Assembly: GCF_040718835.1 (NCBI RefSeq)
Contig: NZ_JBFEFG010000280.1
Location: forward strand, 682,001 to 746,000
DNA length: 64,000 nt
Reading direction: 5' to 3'
Source: Bremerella sp. JC817
GTDB lineage: Bacteria > Planctomycetota > Planctomycetia > Pirellulales > Pirellulaceae
In this document: piece after piece, positions 36,583 to 45,613 of the stretch
Numbering within the stretch: position 1 is the first letter of the stretch
Layout of the letters: the number at the start of each line of letters is the position of its first letter
The notes under the pieces: model-generated
Databases searched by the model: none
The model's input: the letters and a program-made list of their open reading frames with translations, nothing else
What the model was told of the DNA's origin: nothing
Made by a program: the position numbers and the translations under genes

Positions 36583-37533
36583 CTACTTGGCTGGCGGCTC
36601 GACCCACTGGCCATCGCGGAACAGGCACTTCTTCGGATCGTAAGGAGTAGCCTTCTCGAGCGACAGCACCGGCAACGGCTTCTGAAACGAGTCATCCAGG
36701 AAGAAGCCCCACTGCGGCTGCATCGTCTTGGCGGACTGGCTGGAAGAAAGCTCGAGTTCTGCCGCGACCAGTTTCTGCAACATGTAAGCCGGAATGGCTC
36801 CTTGTTCGCACCCTGGGCAGGTCCCTTGAATCAGAGCCATGCAGTCGTCCCAGGTAATCTTCTTCGTGCCGCTTCGTAGGGCACTCTTGATTTCATCCCG
36901 CTGAAGTTGCTGCCGAGCGTCGGCTCGATCGCCGCGGCGAAGCAGTTGCAGGGCATGGATCGCGTCGTTGCGTGCGGTGTCGTCGACGACCGCCCCAGAA
37001 GCTTCTTCCAGCTGATTGCCGTCGAGCAGCGAGGCGTCGTGGATTGGATCGATCAGGAACGCCAATGCTCGAAGCTGTTTGATTCCCTGGGCTCCGTCCG
37101 CCAGTGGTGCCATACCGAGGATCGCACTGCGGCCTTCCTTTTCAGGATCCAAGTAAGCTGCAATCAGGAATAAACGCTTGGCCGTCTCGACCGCTTCCGG
37201 ATCGGAAGTCTTGGTGACCAACTCTTCGGCATACTCGCGATATGCCTTCGGATTGTCAGGCGAAAGCTGCGAAAGCCGCGCCGGATTGACTGGCTGCAGC
37301 AGCAGTTCGATCTCGTTGCGGCGAATCTGACGATGCAGTTCGTCGCCGTCCGGCGTAGTCACCCGTAGCCGAATCGTCACGTCGTCGGAAGCTTCCACGA
37401 AACCGACCAGAGGCTGAGCTTGTCCCTTCAGATAGATCACGGCTCCATCGACCGGAACGCCCAACAGGCCCCAGATCAGCAGCGACCCGGAAAGTGCTTG
37501 TGCCGTTCGGCGAAGCCAACTCCGAGCTTTCAT
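36583..37533 (-). CDS. Secreted protein, last gene of the VWA-Tol/Exb-type operon
   Basis: 316 residues from ATG 37533, which overlaps the stop of the upstream gene (ATGA arrangement, suggesting translational coupling); the longer frame upstream is antigenic noise within that gene. Signal peptide (ALSGSLLIWGLLGVPVDG). The first mature ~60 residues form a strand-rich module ('AVIYLKGQAQPLVGFVEASDDVTIRL', 'HRQIRRNEIELLL') that resembles the N-terminal module of the 45614 protein. A helical-repeat part follows ('YREYAEELVTKTSDPEAVETAKRLFLIAAYLDPEKEG'). 'CMALIQGTCPGCEQG' near 235 has three closely spaced cysteines. Function unknown. Confidence 0.75.
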   Translation of the reverse strand: MKARSWLRRTAQALSGSLLIWGLLGVPVDGAVIYLKGQAQPLVGFVEASDDVTIRLRVTTPDGDELHRQIRRNEIELLLQPVNPARLSQLSPDNPKAYREYAEELVTKTSDPEAVETAKRLFLIAAYLDPEKEGRSAILGMAPLADGAQGIKQLRALAFLIDPIHDASLLDGNQLEEASGAVVDDTARNDAIHALQLLRRGDRADARQQLQRDEIKSALRSGTKKITWDDCMALIQGTCPGCEQGAIPAYMLQKLVAAELELSSSQSAKTMQPQWGFFLDDSFQKPLPVLSLEKATPYDPKKCLFRDGQWVEPPAK

Positions 37534-40500
37534 ACGGAACCTCCCGTCAGTTCCCAGAACTTGATCAGGGCCATCTCGCCGTTTCGCAATTGAGCCAGCA
37601 AACTCGGTGCGTTGGCATCCTGCTGATCTAACTTCTGCAAGATGTCGTTCAGCTGACTTTGTAGCTGAGGAACTTGCTTGCTGTGGCGCAGGACCATCAA
37701 CTGCAGCCACAAACGCTGCCGCGCCGCCATACGAGCGATTGGCGAGTTGGTCAGGTAATCGTAGGCCAACTCGCGTCGCTTCAGGTCTTGGAAACGAGCG
37801 GTCTCGGCATCGGTCAGCGTCATCGCCTCCAGTTCAGACTTTTCGGCTGCAATCAACTGGGCAGCGATCGCATCCGGCAAGTTGGCTTGGGCCAGCAGTT
37901 CATCAGGAACACCTTGCAGGCGGGCATGGAACCGGTAGTAATCGATCATGGCCTCGGCCAGGTTGTTGGCCATCTGCGGCGAAAACTCGTCCCCCGAAGT
38001 GGACTGGCTGCCGAGGCCTGCCAGAGCACTTTGCAGCAGCTTCTCACGCAGGTCGTCGCGGGCCGTTCGCACGTTGTTAATGACGATCGTCTCGCCGACG
38101 AGCACGCTCACCACTTCCTGCATGTCGTCGGCAGCTCGCCGGGCGGAATGGACCTGGTCGGCGATCGCCAGCTTCAGCGTGCTCCAGTGGGCGAATGCCC
38201 GCAACCCGCTTTGAATTTGGCTTTGTTCGGCTCGCGGCTTGGGTGCGAGAATGTACTCGGCCAATTGCGAAGCTACCTTGTAATCGACGTCGTCGACATC
38301 GCCAGACATCGTGCAAAGGTCGCGATAGATATCGATGCGGCCTAAAGGATTGGTGGCCCGTTGCAGGCGGCCGATCTGAGCTTCGATCTTCGATTGCAGG
38401 GCGAGCGGGTTCGTGGACGGAGCGCTGGTGGTGGGGGCTGGCGCTTCGGTGACTTCAGCCGCGCCTTGCTTCGAGGCGGTCTCGAAGATTCGCTGGCCCA
38501 TTTCTCCCTGGCTGGCCGCGTGCCCGAGCACCCCCAGGAAGCCAAGCTGCGAAAGCTCTTCGGCCAACTGAGGTGTCGAGATGTCATCGCGAACCTTCCA
38601 GTCGTAGTTGCCGGACCGTCGCGAGAACATGCGATACATTTCGCCGTCGCGGGCCATGAAACTATCGAGACCCAGCTCGGTTCGCACCAAGGCGACGGCC
38701 TGGGCTGGTTCGTCGGCGTCGAGTCCGCGATTGATCCGCCGGGCAAAAAGTCCGGCCACTTGTCGCTGGATGTTGCGATCCTTGAGCGAGTGCTCGAACG
38801 CGTCCAACAGCGGCAGCATCAGTTCCGCCTTCTGGGCTGAGACCACGCGCTGCACGACCGGCTGATACGAGTCCCAGCCTGAGGTCATTTTGCTGACGAT
38901 GTCTGCGACTAGTGTGCTGTCCTTGGCCACGACCTGATCGGTAGGCAGATAGCTTTGAGCGGTACTCGAAAGCGTCGCATGAAGCTGCGCGGCTTCGTTG
39001 GGGTTCGATGCGGCGAGCTCACGAATCTTACGATATTGATCGCGAATCATCTCGCTCATGGTCAGCTCGGTCGGATTGGCTGATCCAGTAAAGCTGACGC
39101 CGAGTCGTTGCTCCAGCAGATCGAGCAGCTTCCGTTTGCGATCTTCTGGCAGGCCTGGCTGCTCGGCCGCGGTCACGGTGACATATGCCTTCTCCATCAT
39201 CTGCGAGACAGGCGTCCCGCCCGTGATTGGCGAATCTTCCAACGAGATATCTTCGGTCAACGTTTCCGCAATGGCATCGATTGCAGCGTCGTTCGGTTCG
39301 TCGTGAACCAGTCCGGCAATCGCCTCTCGGATCGACTTGCGGTCTTCCCCTTGTCGGGCCAAAGATGTCGCGATCATCTGTGGCAGCAGGGCACGATAGG
39401 CGGTCGCACGCTTGCTGGCGTCTTGCGTGCAAATGGCCGTCAACCGCGGCTGAAGCGACGGTTCGGTTTGATAGACTTCCAGCAGATCGAGGGCCAAAGG
39501 TTCGCTCCACCACGGTTGGCGTCCCCAGACAACTTCCTCGGTCTTGGTTTCCACGTCCGGATCGTTGTCGATCGCTTCATCGGCGAGCGTTGTGTTTGAG
39601 TTGTGAGCCACGCGGTTCGTTCCGGGCGTTCCTTTGGGCGGGACCGAGCCAAGATAAATCGCGTAGCCACCACCAAAAATCAGCAGGGCAAAGAACGCCC
39701 CGAAGATCAACGCGACCTGGCGTTGCCCTCGGTTCTGCTTGCGGGTGAAGTCGACGACGCGGCTCTCGATCAGTTCCTGGCAGGTCTCTTGATCGAGTCC
39801 CCACTGATCTCCTTCGGCCAGAAGACGCTGGCGATTTTGAATCGACAGAAACTGCTCCTCGAACATCAACTCGTCGACCAGCGTGCGGATGTGCGACTCG
39901 GCCTGTTCCACGGTGACCAGCCGCAGCTCTTCTTCCTGGATCACTTCCCGCAGCGTGCTCCAAGCCAGGTCGTGCGGCAGGCCATGCATGTCGATGCCGA
40001 TCTGCACCAACTGCTGGGCCAGGCTCGAAAGCACGATGCCGTGGTTTACGTTCTCCAGCTTTTCGCGAACGAACTGGCGGAACGAAGTGGCTCGCTGCTG
40101 ATTCTTCGTTTCTGATTCGTGCTTTTCCGTTTGCCGCTGAAGCGAAGCAAGCGCGGCGTCGCGTTCCTCTTCGGTCATCCCCAGGTCGGCTGCGACCTGG
40201 GCGATCATGATGCGAGTCAGCGAGTTGACACCCCCTTGGCCAGCGATGATCGTGGCGGCACGCTGCTGGAAGGTGGTGATTGTTTCTTCCTGGACTTGCT
40301 TCTGCTGCTGGTCCTCTGGTTTTTCGATCGCGGAAGCAACTTCGTAGCCTTCTTCCTGGGCGACTTCCAACAACAGGTCGCGGGCCAGCACCTGGCTGAG
40401 GCCAAGCTTGCTGGTTCCTTCGCGAATTAGCTTCACTTCGCGACGTTCGTTGACGCGCTTCGTCGGCAGGGCTTCGAACGCTTTCCGCAGGTAATGTTTG

Positions 40501-41201
40501 TAGAGCCGACTGGGGGATTGGCGTTTCTTCTTCTCCGCCTTTTCCTGAGCGGCTGCTTCTTGCTCTGCCTCGGTCGGCGTGTCGTCTGGTTCGGCCGGTG
40601 GAGCCGGGTTGAAGTCGGCCGCGTTGATGCGACTGTAAAGCTTCCCGCGTATCGGCGGCGGGATCAGCATTTGGTCGGCGAGATAGTTGATCCGGCCCAA
40701 CGCTTGATCGGTCCAGCCTCGCTCGGCGGTGAGCACCAGACGCGATTGCCGCACGAAGTGAAACAAGTCGGCGGGCCGGACCTCGGGAAACTCGCTTTCG
40801 TCGTCCGGCAGCGGCGTGACCAGTGCCTGATCGTCAACGCCAGGTTCTTCCACCGGATCGTCCGACAAGATCTCAGGCGTCAGGTACTCTTCCGCCGGGG
40901 GCTCTTCAGGTGGCTTCGGTGGAGGTGTTGCCGGCGCCACGTCAGGAGCGACCGCGGCAGGCGGTGCTGCTGGAGGCGGCGCTGTAGGCGGCTTGGCCTG
41001 CGAGGCCCGACCGTCGTACAGCAGGGCCATTGCTTGCTGGTATTCGTCGCGGCTTAATCCGAACTGATAGGCCAGCGTGGTCAGGGCAGCCGGATCGAGT
41101 CCCCCGCGCGAGGCTAGAAAGGCCTCGGCCTCGCGAACGAATGCATCGATTCGTTGCGAGTTATGTTCTTCGTGGGGTGATGGGGACGAGCCGTGCGCCA
41201 T
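37530..41201 (-). CDS. Large single-span protein with helical cytoplasmic and periplasmic parts
   Basis: 1223 residues; no named family recognised. Four or five similar helical modules of ~80 residues fall before the membrane span: residues 15-65, 140-195, 230-290, 310-360 and 370-425, each with 'FV/YxRxAxE..L......L......G' spacing. They are linked by Pro/Glu-rich and Lys-rich linkers. One transmembrane helix (~494-517, VALIFGAFFALLIFGGGYAIYLG) separates a ~490-residue N-terminal half from a ~700-residue helical C-terminal half presumed periplasmic. Gene overlaps the next by four bases and follows the TPR gene by 42 bases. The two-sided layout would suit a protein linking cytoplasm to an energised envelope complex (inference). 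Confidence 0.75.
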   Translation of the reverse strand: MAHGSSPSPHEEHNSQRIDAFVREAEAFLASRGGLDPAALTTLAYQFGLSRDEYQQAMALLYDGRASQAKPPTAPPPAAPPAAVAPDVAPATPPPKPPEEPPAEEYLTPEILSDDPVEEPGVDDQALVTPLPDDESEFPEVRPADLFHFVRQSRLVLTAERGWTDQALGRINYLADQMLIPPPIRGKLYSRINAADFNPAPPAEPDDTPTEAEQEAAAQEKAEKKKRQSPSRLYKHYLRKAFEALPTKRVNERREVKLIREGTSKLGLSQVLARDLLLEVAQEEGYEVASAIEKPEDQQQKQVQEETITTFQQRAATIIAGQGGVNSLTRIMIAQVAADLGMTEEERDAALASLQRQTEKHESETKNQQRATSFRQFVREKLENVNHGIVLSSLAQQLVQIGIDMHGLPHDLAWSTLREVIQEEELRLVTVEQAESHIRTLVDELMFEEQFLSIQNRQRLLAEGDQWGLDQETCQELIESRVVDFTRKQNRGQRQVALIFGAFFALLIFGGGYAIYLGSVPPKGTPGTNRVAHNSNTTLADEAIDNDPDVETKTEEVVWGRQPWWSEPLALDLLEVYQTEPSLQPRLTAICTQDASKRATAYRALLPQMIATSLARQGEDRKSIREAIAGLVHDEPNDAAIDAIAETLTEDISLEDSPITGGTPVSQMMEKAYVTVTAAEQPGLPEDRKRKLLDLLEQRLGVSFTGSANPTELTMSEMIRDQYRKIRELAASNPNEAAQLHATLSSTAQSYLPTDQVVAKDSTLVADIVSKMTSGWDSYQPVVQRVVSAQKAELMLPLLDAFEHSLKDRNIQRQVAGLFARRINRGLDADEPAQAVALVRTELGLDSFMARDGEMYRMFSRRSGNYDWKVRDDISTPQLAEELSQLGFLGVLGHAASQGEMGQRIFETASKQGAAEVTEAPAPTTSAPSTNPLALQSKIEAQIGRLQRATNPLGRIDIYRDLCTMSGDVDDVDYKVASQLAEYILAPKPRAEQSQIQSGLRAFAHWSTLKLAIADQVHSARRAADDMQEVVSVLVGETIVINNVRTARDDLREKLLQSALAGLGSQSTSGDEFSPQMANNLAEAMIDYYRFHARLQGVPDELLAQANLPDAIAAQLIAAEKSELEAMTLTDAETARFQDLKRRELAYDYLTNSPIARMAARQRLWLQLMVLRHSKQVPQLQSQLNDILQKLDQQDANAPSLLAQLRNGEMALIKFWELTGGSV

Positions 41202-41243
41202 TCCATTCGACGTGTAGAGATTCGTTGCTGGTGTGTGCCTGGC

Positions 41244-43898
41244 CTATCCGGAGATCTGCTGGGCGAGTGCTTTTATTTTATCAGCCCAAGGGGGCGAGCC
41301 CCAATCTGGGTGCAGTAATTCGAACTGCTGCAGGACAGTTTTTGCTTGGTTCAGGTCGGTTTGCCGCAAGCAGGCCAGCTGGTAATACTTCGCCTCGAAC
41401 CACTCGGGGCTGCCGTTTTTCAGCCCAATTAGCAGGGTTCGCCAATGCCCCAGAGACTGATCGTAATTCTTGAGGGTGAACTCGACTCTTCCCAGCCGCT
41501 GCAAATAGTCCTGCTCGTTGGGGAAGGCTTCGACCAGAATCCGCAGATACGATGCCGCGTCGGACCATTTTTGGAGCCGCTCGGCGAAGCCCGCCGCTTT
41601 CGAGCATGCGACTTTGGCGTTCTTGTTCTGTTGCAACTGGCCAGAGTTCGCACCGAGGTGCTTGATCAGCCGGCTGTAGATATCGAACCCTTCCTTAAGC
41701 AGTTCGTTGGAAGGCATTGTCGAAGCGGCGACCTGGCGATCAATTTCCAACGCCCGCACGATGAGCGCCGACTGTTCGTACGGGGTTCCTTTGGCATGCA
41801 CCAGCAACCAGTCGGCATGCGAGGCGACCTCGTCGTCGTTCTTTTGCGATCGCGCCAGCAGCAAGGCCTGGTAATGGTAATCGACCCAGGCTCGGTCTTC
41901 CGCCGGAAGCTTGCTGACGAGGGTCTTCGCGGCGCCGACATACCTAGCGAAGTCGCCGTTTTCCAGCAAGTCTTTGCGCGCCAGATCGGCCACGTTGAGC
42001 AGGCAGCGGGCAACGCCGGAAGTTTGATCGTTGGAAGCCGATATCTTGCTAAGTCGCGACTGCAGATCGTCGGCAACTTCTTTCAACTGCCGGGCCAGGC
42101 TCTTCTTTTCATCGTCGGACGAGGCCTGGTCGATCTGCTGCCGCAGCAAGTTGCACAAGTCGAACTTGGCCGACCAGAAGTTCGGATCGCTCGCGTCGAT
42201 TCCTTGCAGTTGGCGGATCGAAGAGGTCATCGAACCGCGCGACTGCTGCAGCTTGGCGATGAAGTAGTCGGCCTTCTGAGCGTAGGCATGGTTAGGGAAG
42301 TCACGCTTCAAGTCTTCCAGCACTTCGACAGCCCGGAGCCCGAAGCGAGGTTCGTCCTTAGCCAGCGTTTGATAAGCGACGAACGCCATCCAGGCCGCTT
42401 CGACCGCTTTGCCCGGATTGGGACCTTTCAGCCCCGCGACCGAGTCTTGAAAGCTGCGGCCTGCCTCGGCGAATTCTTCCAGGCGATAGTTGCACCAGCC
42501 GAGCGTGTAACGGCATTCGCTGGCGGAAAGCAGATCGCTTTTGGCCTCCGGAGCGGCCAGCGCGCCGCGAAGTTCCTTCTGGGCATTGCGGTAGTCAGCG
42601 GGAGCTTTGCTCTTTTCAGCCTTGGCAAACTCTTGTTGCCCGACCAGCCACATCATGTAGAAGCCGGAAGTCTTCTCGAGATCGACGTCGTACTTCTCGA
42701 TCAACTGAATCGCCGCGGAATGATGTCCCAGCTTCGCCAGGCCGACGAGTCCTTGAACCCCCATCTCATGAATGGCGGGATTCTCTTTTCCGGCTCGCAA
42801 GCCGGTATCGGCCAGCAGAACGCACAAGCTCGTTTTGCCGGGCGAGGTGTCGCCATGAAAGGCTTGCACAGTCGTCTTGCCGAAACTGGCGGCTTCGGTC
42901 AGCTTGCCGGCATTGATCAAGCCTCGGCAGAACCAATAGTCGGATTGATCGGCGATCTCTACGCTCGTAGCACCCGACTCCAGCAGTTCGATACAGCGTC
43001 GTCCGTCCGGCACGTCGTTGTCGAGAATCTCAGCCATGGCCAACCCGATCAAGGCTCGCGCGCGCCACTCTTGCTGCAGGCCCATTCGATTTGGATCGGC
43101 GGACTCGTACCAGGGAGGCGACTGATTGGGGGTCTCTTTCAGATCGAGTAGTTCGCGAAACAAGCGAATCGCTGTCTTGGAATAGTCCGATGGTGTTTGC
43201 TTCCCTTCGGCCAGGGCAAGGTAATAGTTCGACCAGGCTCCGAAGAACGCGGCTCGACCGACGACCCCTTCCAGTTCCTTGTTCGCCTGATCTCGGCTCT
43301 CGCGCGTTGGGCCAGGTGGCATCCGGTCGATCAGTTCGTACTGCTGCTCGACCTGCTTTTCGATCGACTTGTGATACTCGACCAACTTCGGGGCGATCTT
43401 CTTGAAGATGTCCAAGGCGACCGCCTGCGATGCGCTGTCGGTTGGGTCGTTCAGCCAGCGGGAGGCGGCCGCTTCACCTCGGTTATAGTCGGCTTGCAGC
43501 AGCATCACTTGCAGCGCCGGCTTATCCGCACTCGGATTCGCCGCGAGAAACTTTTGCACCTGGTCGAGGTAATACTTCGAGCGGGCCGGGTCATCGGCGT
43601 AAGTCATCAACTGCGTCGCATAAAGCTGCGATGTAGTATCGAGGAGCTCCTCGCGCTGCTCGGCAGGAATGGCCGATCTCAGGTAACGTTCTGCCAGGAT
43701 CAAGCGTTGATCGGGCATCTTCAACTTGCTGAGGTAGCGATCGACACGATGATACTCTTCGATCATCTGCTGCGGCGTTCGCGAATCGTTGATCTGCGCT
43801 TGAGCGAAGGCATCGGGAACTTGCACCGCGCTTAGCAGCAGCGCCGCCTGGCAAACGAGCCAGTACGAAACAGTTCGAGATGAAATCGAAAAACGCAT
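41244..43898 (-). CDS. Large secreted TPR-like protein in Tol/Exb-type operon
   Basis: 884 residues. Signal peptide 1-32 (VCQAALLLSAVQVPDAFAQ). The mature protein is almost entirely alpha-helical with TPR-like pairs, e.g. 'YWFCRGLINAGKLTEAASFGKTTVQAFHGD', 'ECRYTLGWCNYRLEEFAEAGRSFQDSV', 'HAYAQKADYFIAKLQQSRG' and 'LQRLGRVEFTLKNYDQSLGHWRTLL'. Large periplasmic TPR proteins of this kind occur in Tol/Pal-, YbgF- and gliding-type complexes. It starts 25 bases after the stop of the ExbD gene, so it is part of the same transcription unit. Confidence 0.82.
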   Translation of the reverse strand: MRFSISSRTVSYWLVCQAALLLSAVQVPDAFAQAQINDSRTPQQMIEEYHRVDRYLSKLKMPDQRLILAERYLRSAIPAEQREELLDTTSQLYATQLMTYADDPARSKYYLDQVQKFLAANPSADKPALQVMLLQADYNRGEAAASRWLNDPTDSASQAVALDIFKKIAPKLVEYHKSIEKQVEQQYELIDRMPPGPTRESRDQANKELEGVVGRAAFFGAWSNYYLALAEGKQTPSDYSKTAIRLFRELLDLKETPNQSPPWYESADPNRMGLQQEWRARALIGLAMAEILDNDVPDGRRCIELLESGATSVEIADQSDYWFCRGLINAGKLTEAASFGKTTVQAFHGDTSPGKTSLCVLLADTGLRAGKENPAIHEMGVQGLVGLAKLGHHSAAIQLIEKYDVDLEKTSGFYMMWLVGQQEFAKAEKSKAPADYRNAQKELRGALAAPEAKSDLLSASECRYTLGWCNYRLEEFAEAGRSFQDSVAGLKGPNPGKAVEAAWMAFVAYQTLAKDEPRFGLRAVEVLEDLKRDFPNHAYAQKADYFIAKLQQSRGSMTSSIRQLQGIDASDPNFWSAKFDLCNLLRQQIDQASSDDEKKSLARQLKEVADDLQSRLSKISASNDQTSGVARCLLNVADLARKDLLENGDFARYVGAAKTLVSKLPAEDRAWVDYHYQALLLARSQKNDDEVASHADWLLVHAKGTPYEQSALIVRALEIDRQVAASTMPSNELLKEGFDIYSRLIKHLGANSGQLQQNKNAKVACSKAAGFAERLQKWSDAASYLRILVEAFPNEQDYLQRLGRVEFTLKNYDQSLGHWRTLLIGLKNGSPEWFEAKYYQLACLRQTDLNQAKTVLQQFELLHPDWGSPPWADKIKALAQQISG

Positions 43899-43923
43899 GA
43901 CGATTGGGGGAGTGCAGGGAAGG

Positions 43924-44352
43924 CTATGGAGGCGTCAGCGGCACGTAAGAGACACCAGGAAATTCGGCGTTCTTGCAGGCCTGGATGGCGGCGGCAGCCA
44001 TCCCATAGGGTGCGGCGTCTGGGGCTCGAACGAATGCACCATCTTCTTTGTTGGGGAACTGGTTGAGGACCTCTTCCAGTTCGGCGAAGGTTGTCAGGTT
44101 GTTCGTCCCGATCTGATAGACCCAGCTTCCGTCGACATTGGCTAGCAGCACAATGGCGGGCTCCAGATCGGTTTCAGAGGCCGCGCTCGACTTCTCGTTC
44201 ACCTTGGTCACCGCGTCCAAGTCACGCTCGGTCTTGGTGAAGCTGGCGGTCACGATGAAGAAGATCAGCAGCAGGAACACGACATCGATCATGCTGGTCA
44301 TTTCCAGCGTAATCTGCCGTTTGTGGGCTCGTTTGTGGCTCGATAGTTTCAT
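43924..44352 (-). CDS. ExbD/TolR-type protein (second copy in operon)
   Basis: 142 residues. Short basic cytoplasmic N-terminus (MKLSSHKRAHKRQ), then the single helix MIDVVFLLLIFFIVTASF with the proton-carrying aspartate at Asp23, then a periplasmic domain ending with 'TFAELEEVLNQFPNKEDGAFVRAPDAAPYGMAAAAIQACKNA', the typical ExbD fold. The text differs clearly from the copy at 44355, so these are ancient paralogues rather than a fresh duplication. Works with a TolQ/ExbB channel to turn proton flow into force on a periplasmic partner. Confidence 0.92.
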   Translation of the reverse strand: MKLSSHKRAHKRQITLEMTSMIDVVFLLLIFFIVTASFTKTERDLDAVTKVNEKSSAASETDLEPAIVLLANVDGSWVYQIGTNNLTTFAELEEVLNQFPNKEDGAFVRAPDAAPYGMAAAAIQACKNAEFPGVSYVPLTPP

Positions 44353-44354
44353 GG

Positions 44355-44771
44355 TTAGTTGGGCACCTGGACCGCGAGTCGGACCTTCGAGATTCCTTGG
44401 CTGGCCAACTGTTTGACCAAGGCGTTGGGCGTTTCACAGGTTGCGTTCTGATCGATTCGTACGACAACCGTCACCAGGCTTGGGTCGCCACCATTGGATT
44501 GCAGTTCGTTGCCCACCAGAAACGCGACGTCGGCCAACTGCAACGGGTTGCCGGCCACGACGATCTCGCCAGCCTTGTTGATGTTGACCACCAGCGAAGT
44601 CTTCTTCTGGTCTTTGGCACCCTTCAGGTTCGGCAGTTCCAGCTTCTCGCGATTGGTTTCCGAGACCTGGCTGACCGTGATGAAGAAGATGAGCAACAGG
44701 AAGACGATGTCGATCATCGGTGTGATGTCCATCCCCTTGGTGTGCCGCACTCTTTTCTTCGAGAGTTTCAT
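44355..44771 (-). CDS. ExbD/TolR-type protein (first copy in operon)
   Basis: 138 residues. N-terminus MKLSKKRVRHTKGMDITPMI leads into the helix DIVFLLLIFFITVSQV, with the essential aspartate at Asp21. Periplasmic ExbD-like domain: 'SLVVNINKAGEIVVAGNPLQLADVAFLVGNELQ..LVTVVVRIDQNATCETPNALVKQLASQGISKVRLAVQ'. Only two bases separate it from the second ExbD gene. The pair would form the R/D part of the stator. Confidence 0.93.
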   Translation of the reverse strand: MKLSKKRVRHTKGMDITPMIDIVFLLLIFFITVSQVSETNREKLELPNLKGAKDQKKTSLVVNINKAGEIVVAGNPLQLADVAFLVGNELQSNGGDPSLVTVVVRIDQNATCETPNALVKQLASQGISKVRLAVQVPN

Positions 44772-44792
44772 CGGATGTGCTCCTCCGTGAAC

Positions 44793-45599
44793 TTAGCGGC
44801 GACGGCCAAGCGGGGTCAGGATCTGTTCGACGCGCTTGCCGACTTCGGCGACCAGCGAATCGATGCGATTGCCGAAATAGCTATAGGCCACCATCGCGGG
44901 AATCGCCACCACCAGACCCAGCAGCGTTGTGACCAGGGCCTGACCAATCGAGCCGGCCAGGTCTTCCGGCTTCGGAGCACCACCACTCGCGGCAATCGTA
45001 TTGAACGCCTTGATCATACCGAGCACCGTACCGGTCAGCCCGAGCATCGGAGCGATCGAACCGATCAGGCCCAGCACTTCGGTCTTGCGATAAAGCTTGG
45101 CGGTTTGGTCTTCGCCTGCTTCTTCGACGGCGGCCTTATATTCGGCGAAACCGAACTCGGCACCGCGGAAGCGTTCCAGCCCAGCTTGCACGACGTAGGT
45201 CAGCAGCGACTGGTATTCGGGGTTCTTACAAACTTCGAGTGCTTCGTCGACGCGGCCCTGGGCGATCATTTCTTCCAGTTCGTACGCCACCCCTTCCGGC
45301 ATCAGCACGCTTTTGCGAATCGTCAGGAAATGTTCGACGATGAAACCGATCGCCACCATCGACAACAATCCGATCAACACCCCGACCGGACCACCATCCA
45401 TCAGCGTGTCGAGCAGGGTCTTCTCTTCGTATTCGGGACGAGGCGCCGTCGTCGCGGCGTCGTTGCCATCCATCGTCAGCGTATCGCCGGCGGGCGGAGG
45501 CGAACTTCCGTCTTGCGCCCAGCTTTGGACGGCAAAGATGCCCAGCAGCAGAACCAGACAATAGAAGATGCCCGCTTTGGGCGTCGAGTTGCGTCGCAT
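44793..45599 (-). CDS. MotA/TolQ/ExbB-type proton channel protein
   Basis: 268 residues from ATG 45599; the frame extends upstream into the neighbouring gene but that text is a shadow. A cleavable-looking N-terminal segment (YCLVLLLGIFAVQSWAQ) precedes the usual three helices: PVGVLIGLLSMVAIGFIVEHFL (~67-88), VLGLIGSIAPMLGLTGTVLGMI (~170-191) and ALVTTLLGLVVAIPAMVAYSYF (~215-237). The GSIAPMLGLTGTVLGM segment and TTLLGLVVAIPA are the family signatures. Channel half of a proton-driven stator, working with the two ExbD proteins directly downstream (21 bases). Confidence 0.95.
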   Translation of the reverse strand: MRRNSTPKAGIFYCLVLLLGIFAVQSWAQDGSSPPPAGDTLTMDGNDAATTAPRPEYEEKTLLDTLMDGGPVGVLIGLLSMVAIGFIVEHFLTIRKSVLMPEGVAYELEEMIAQGRVDEALEVCKNPEYQSLLTYVVQAGLERFRGAEFGFAEYKAAVEEAGEDQTAKLYRKTEVLGLIGSIAPMLGLTGTVLGMIKAFNTIAASGGAPKPEDLAGSIGQALVTTLLGLVVAIPAMVAYSYFGNRIDSLVAEVGKRVEQILTPLGRRR

Positions 45600-45613
45600 A
45601 TCGTAGGTGCCTC

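Noticed and set aside
41445..43151. 568-codon plus-strand frame
   Set aside because: Lies wholly antisense to the 884-residue TPR-like gene; low-complexity, Arg/Gln/Leu-rich text typical of a shadow in G/C-rich DNA.
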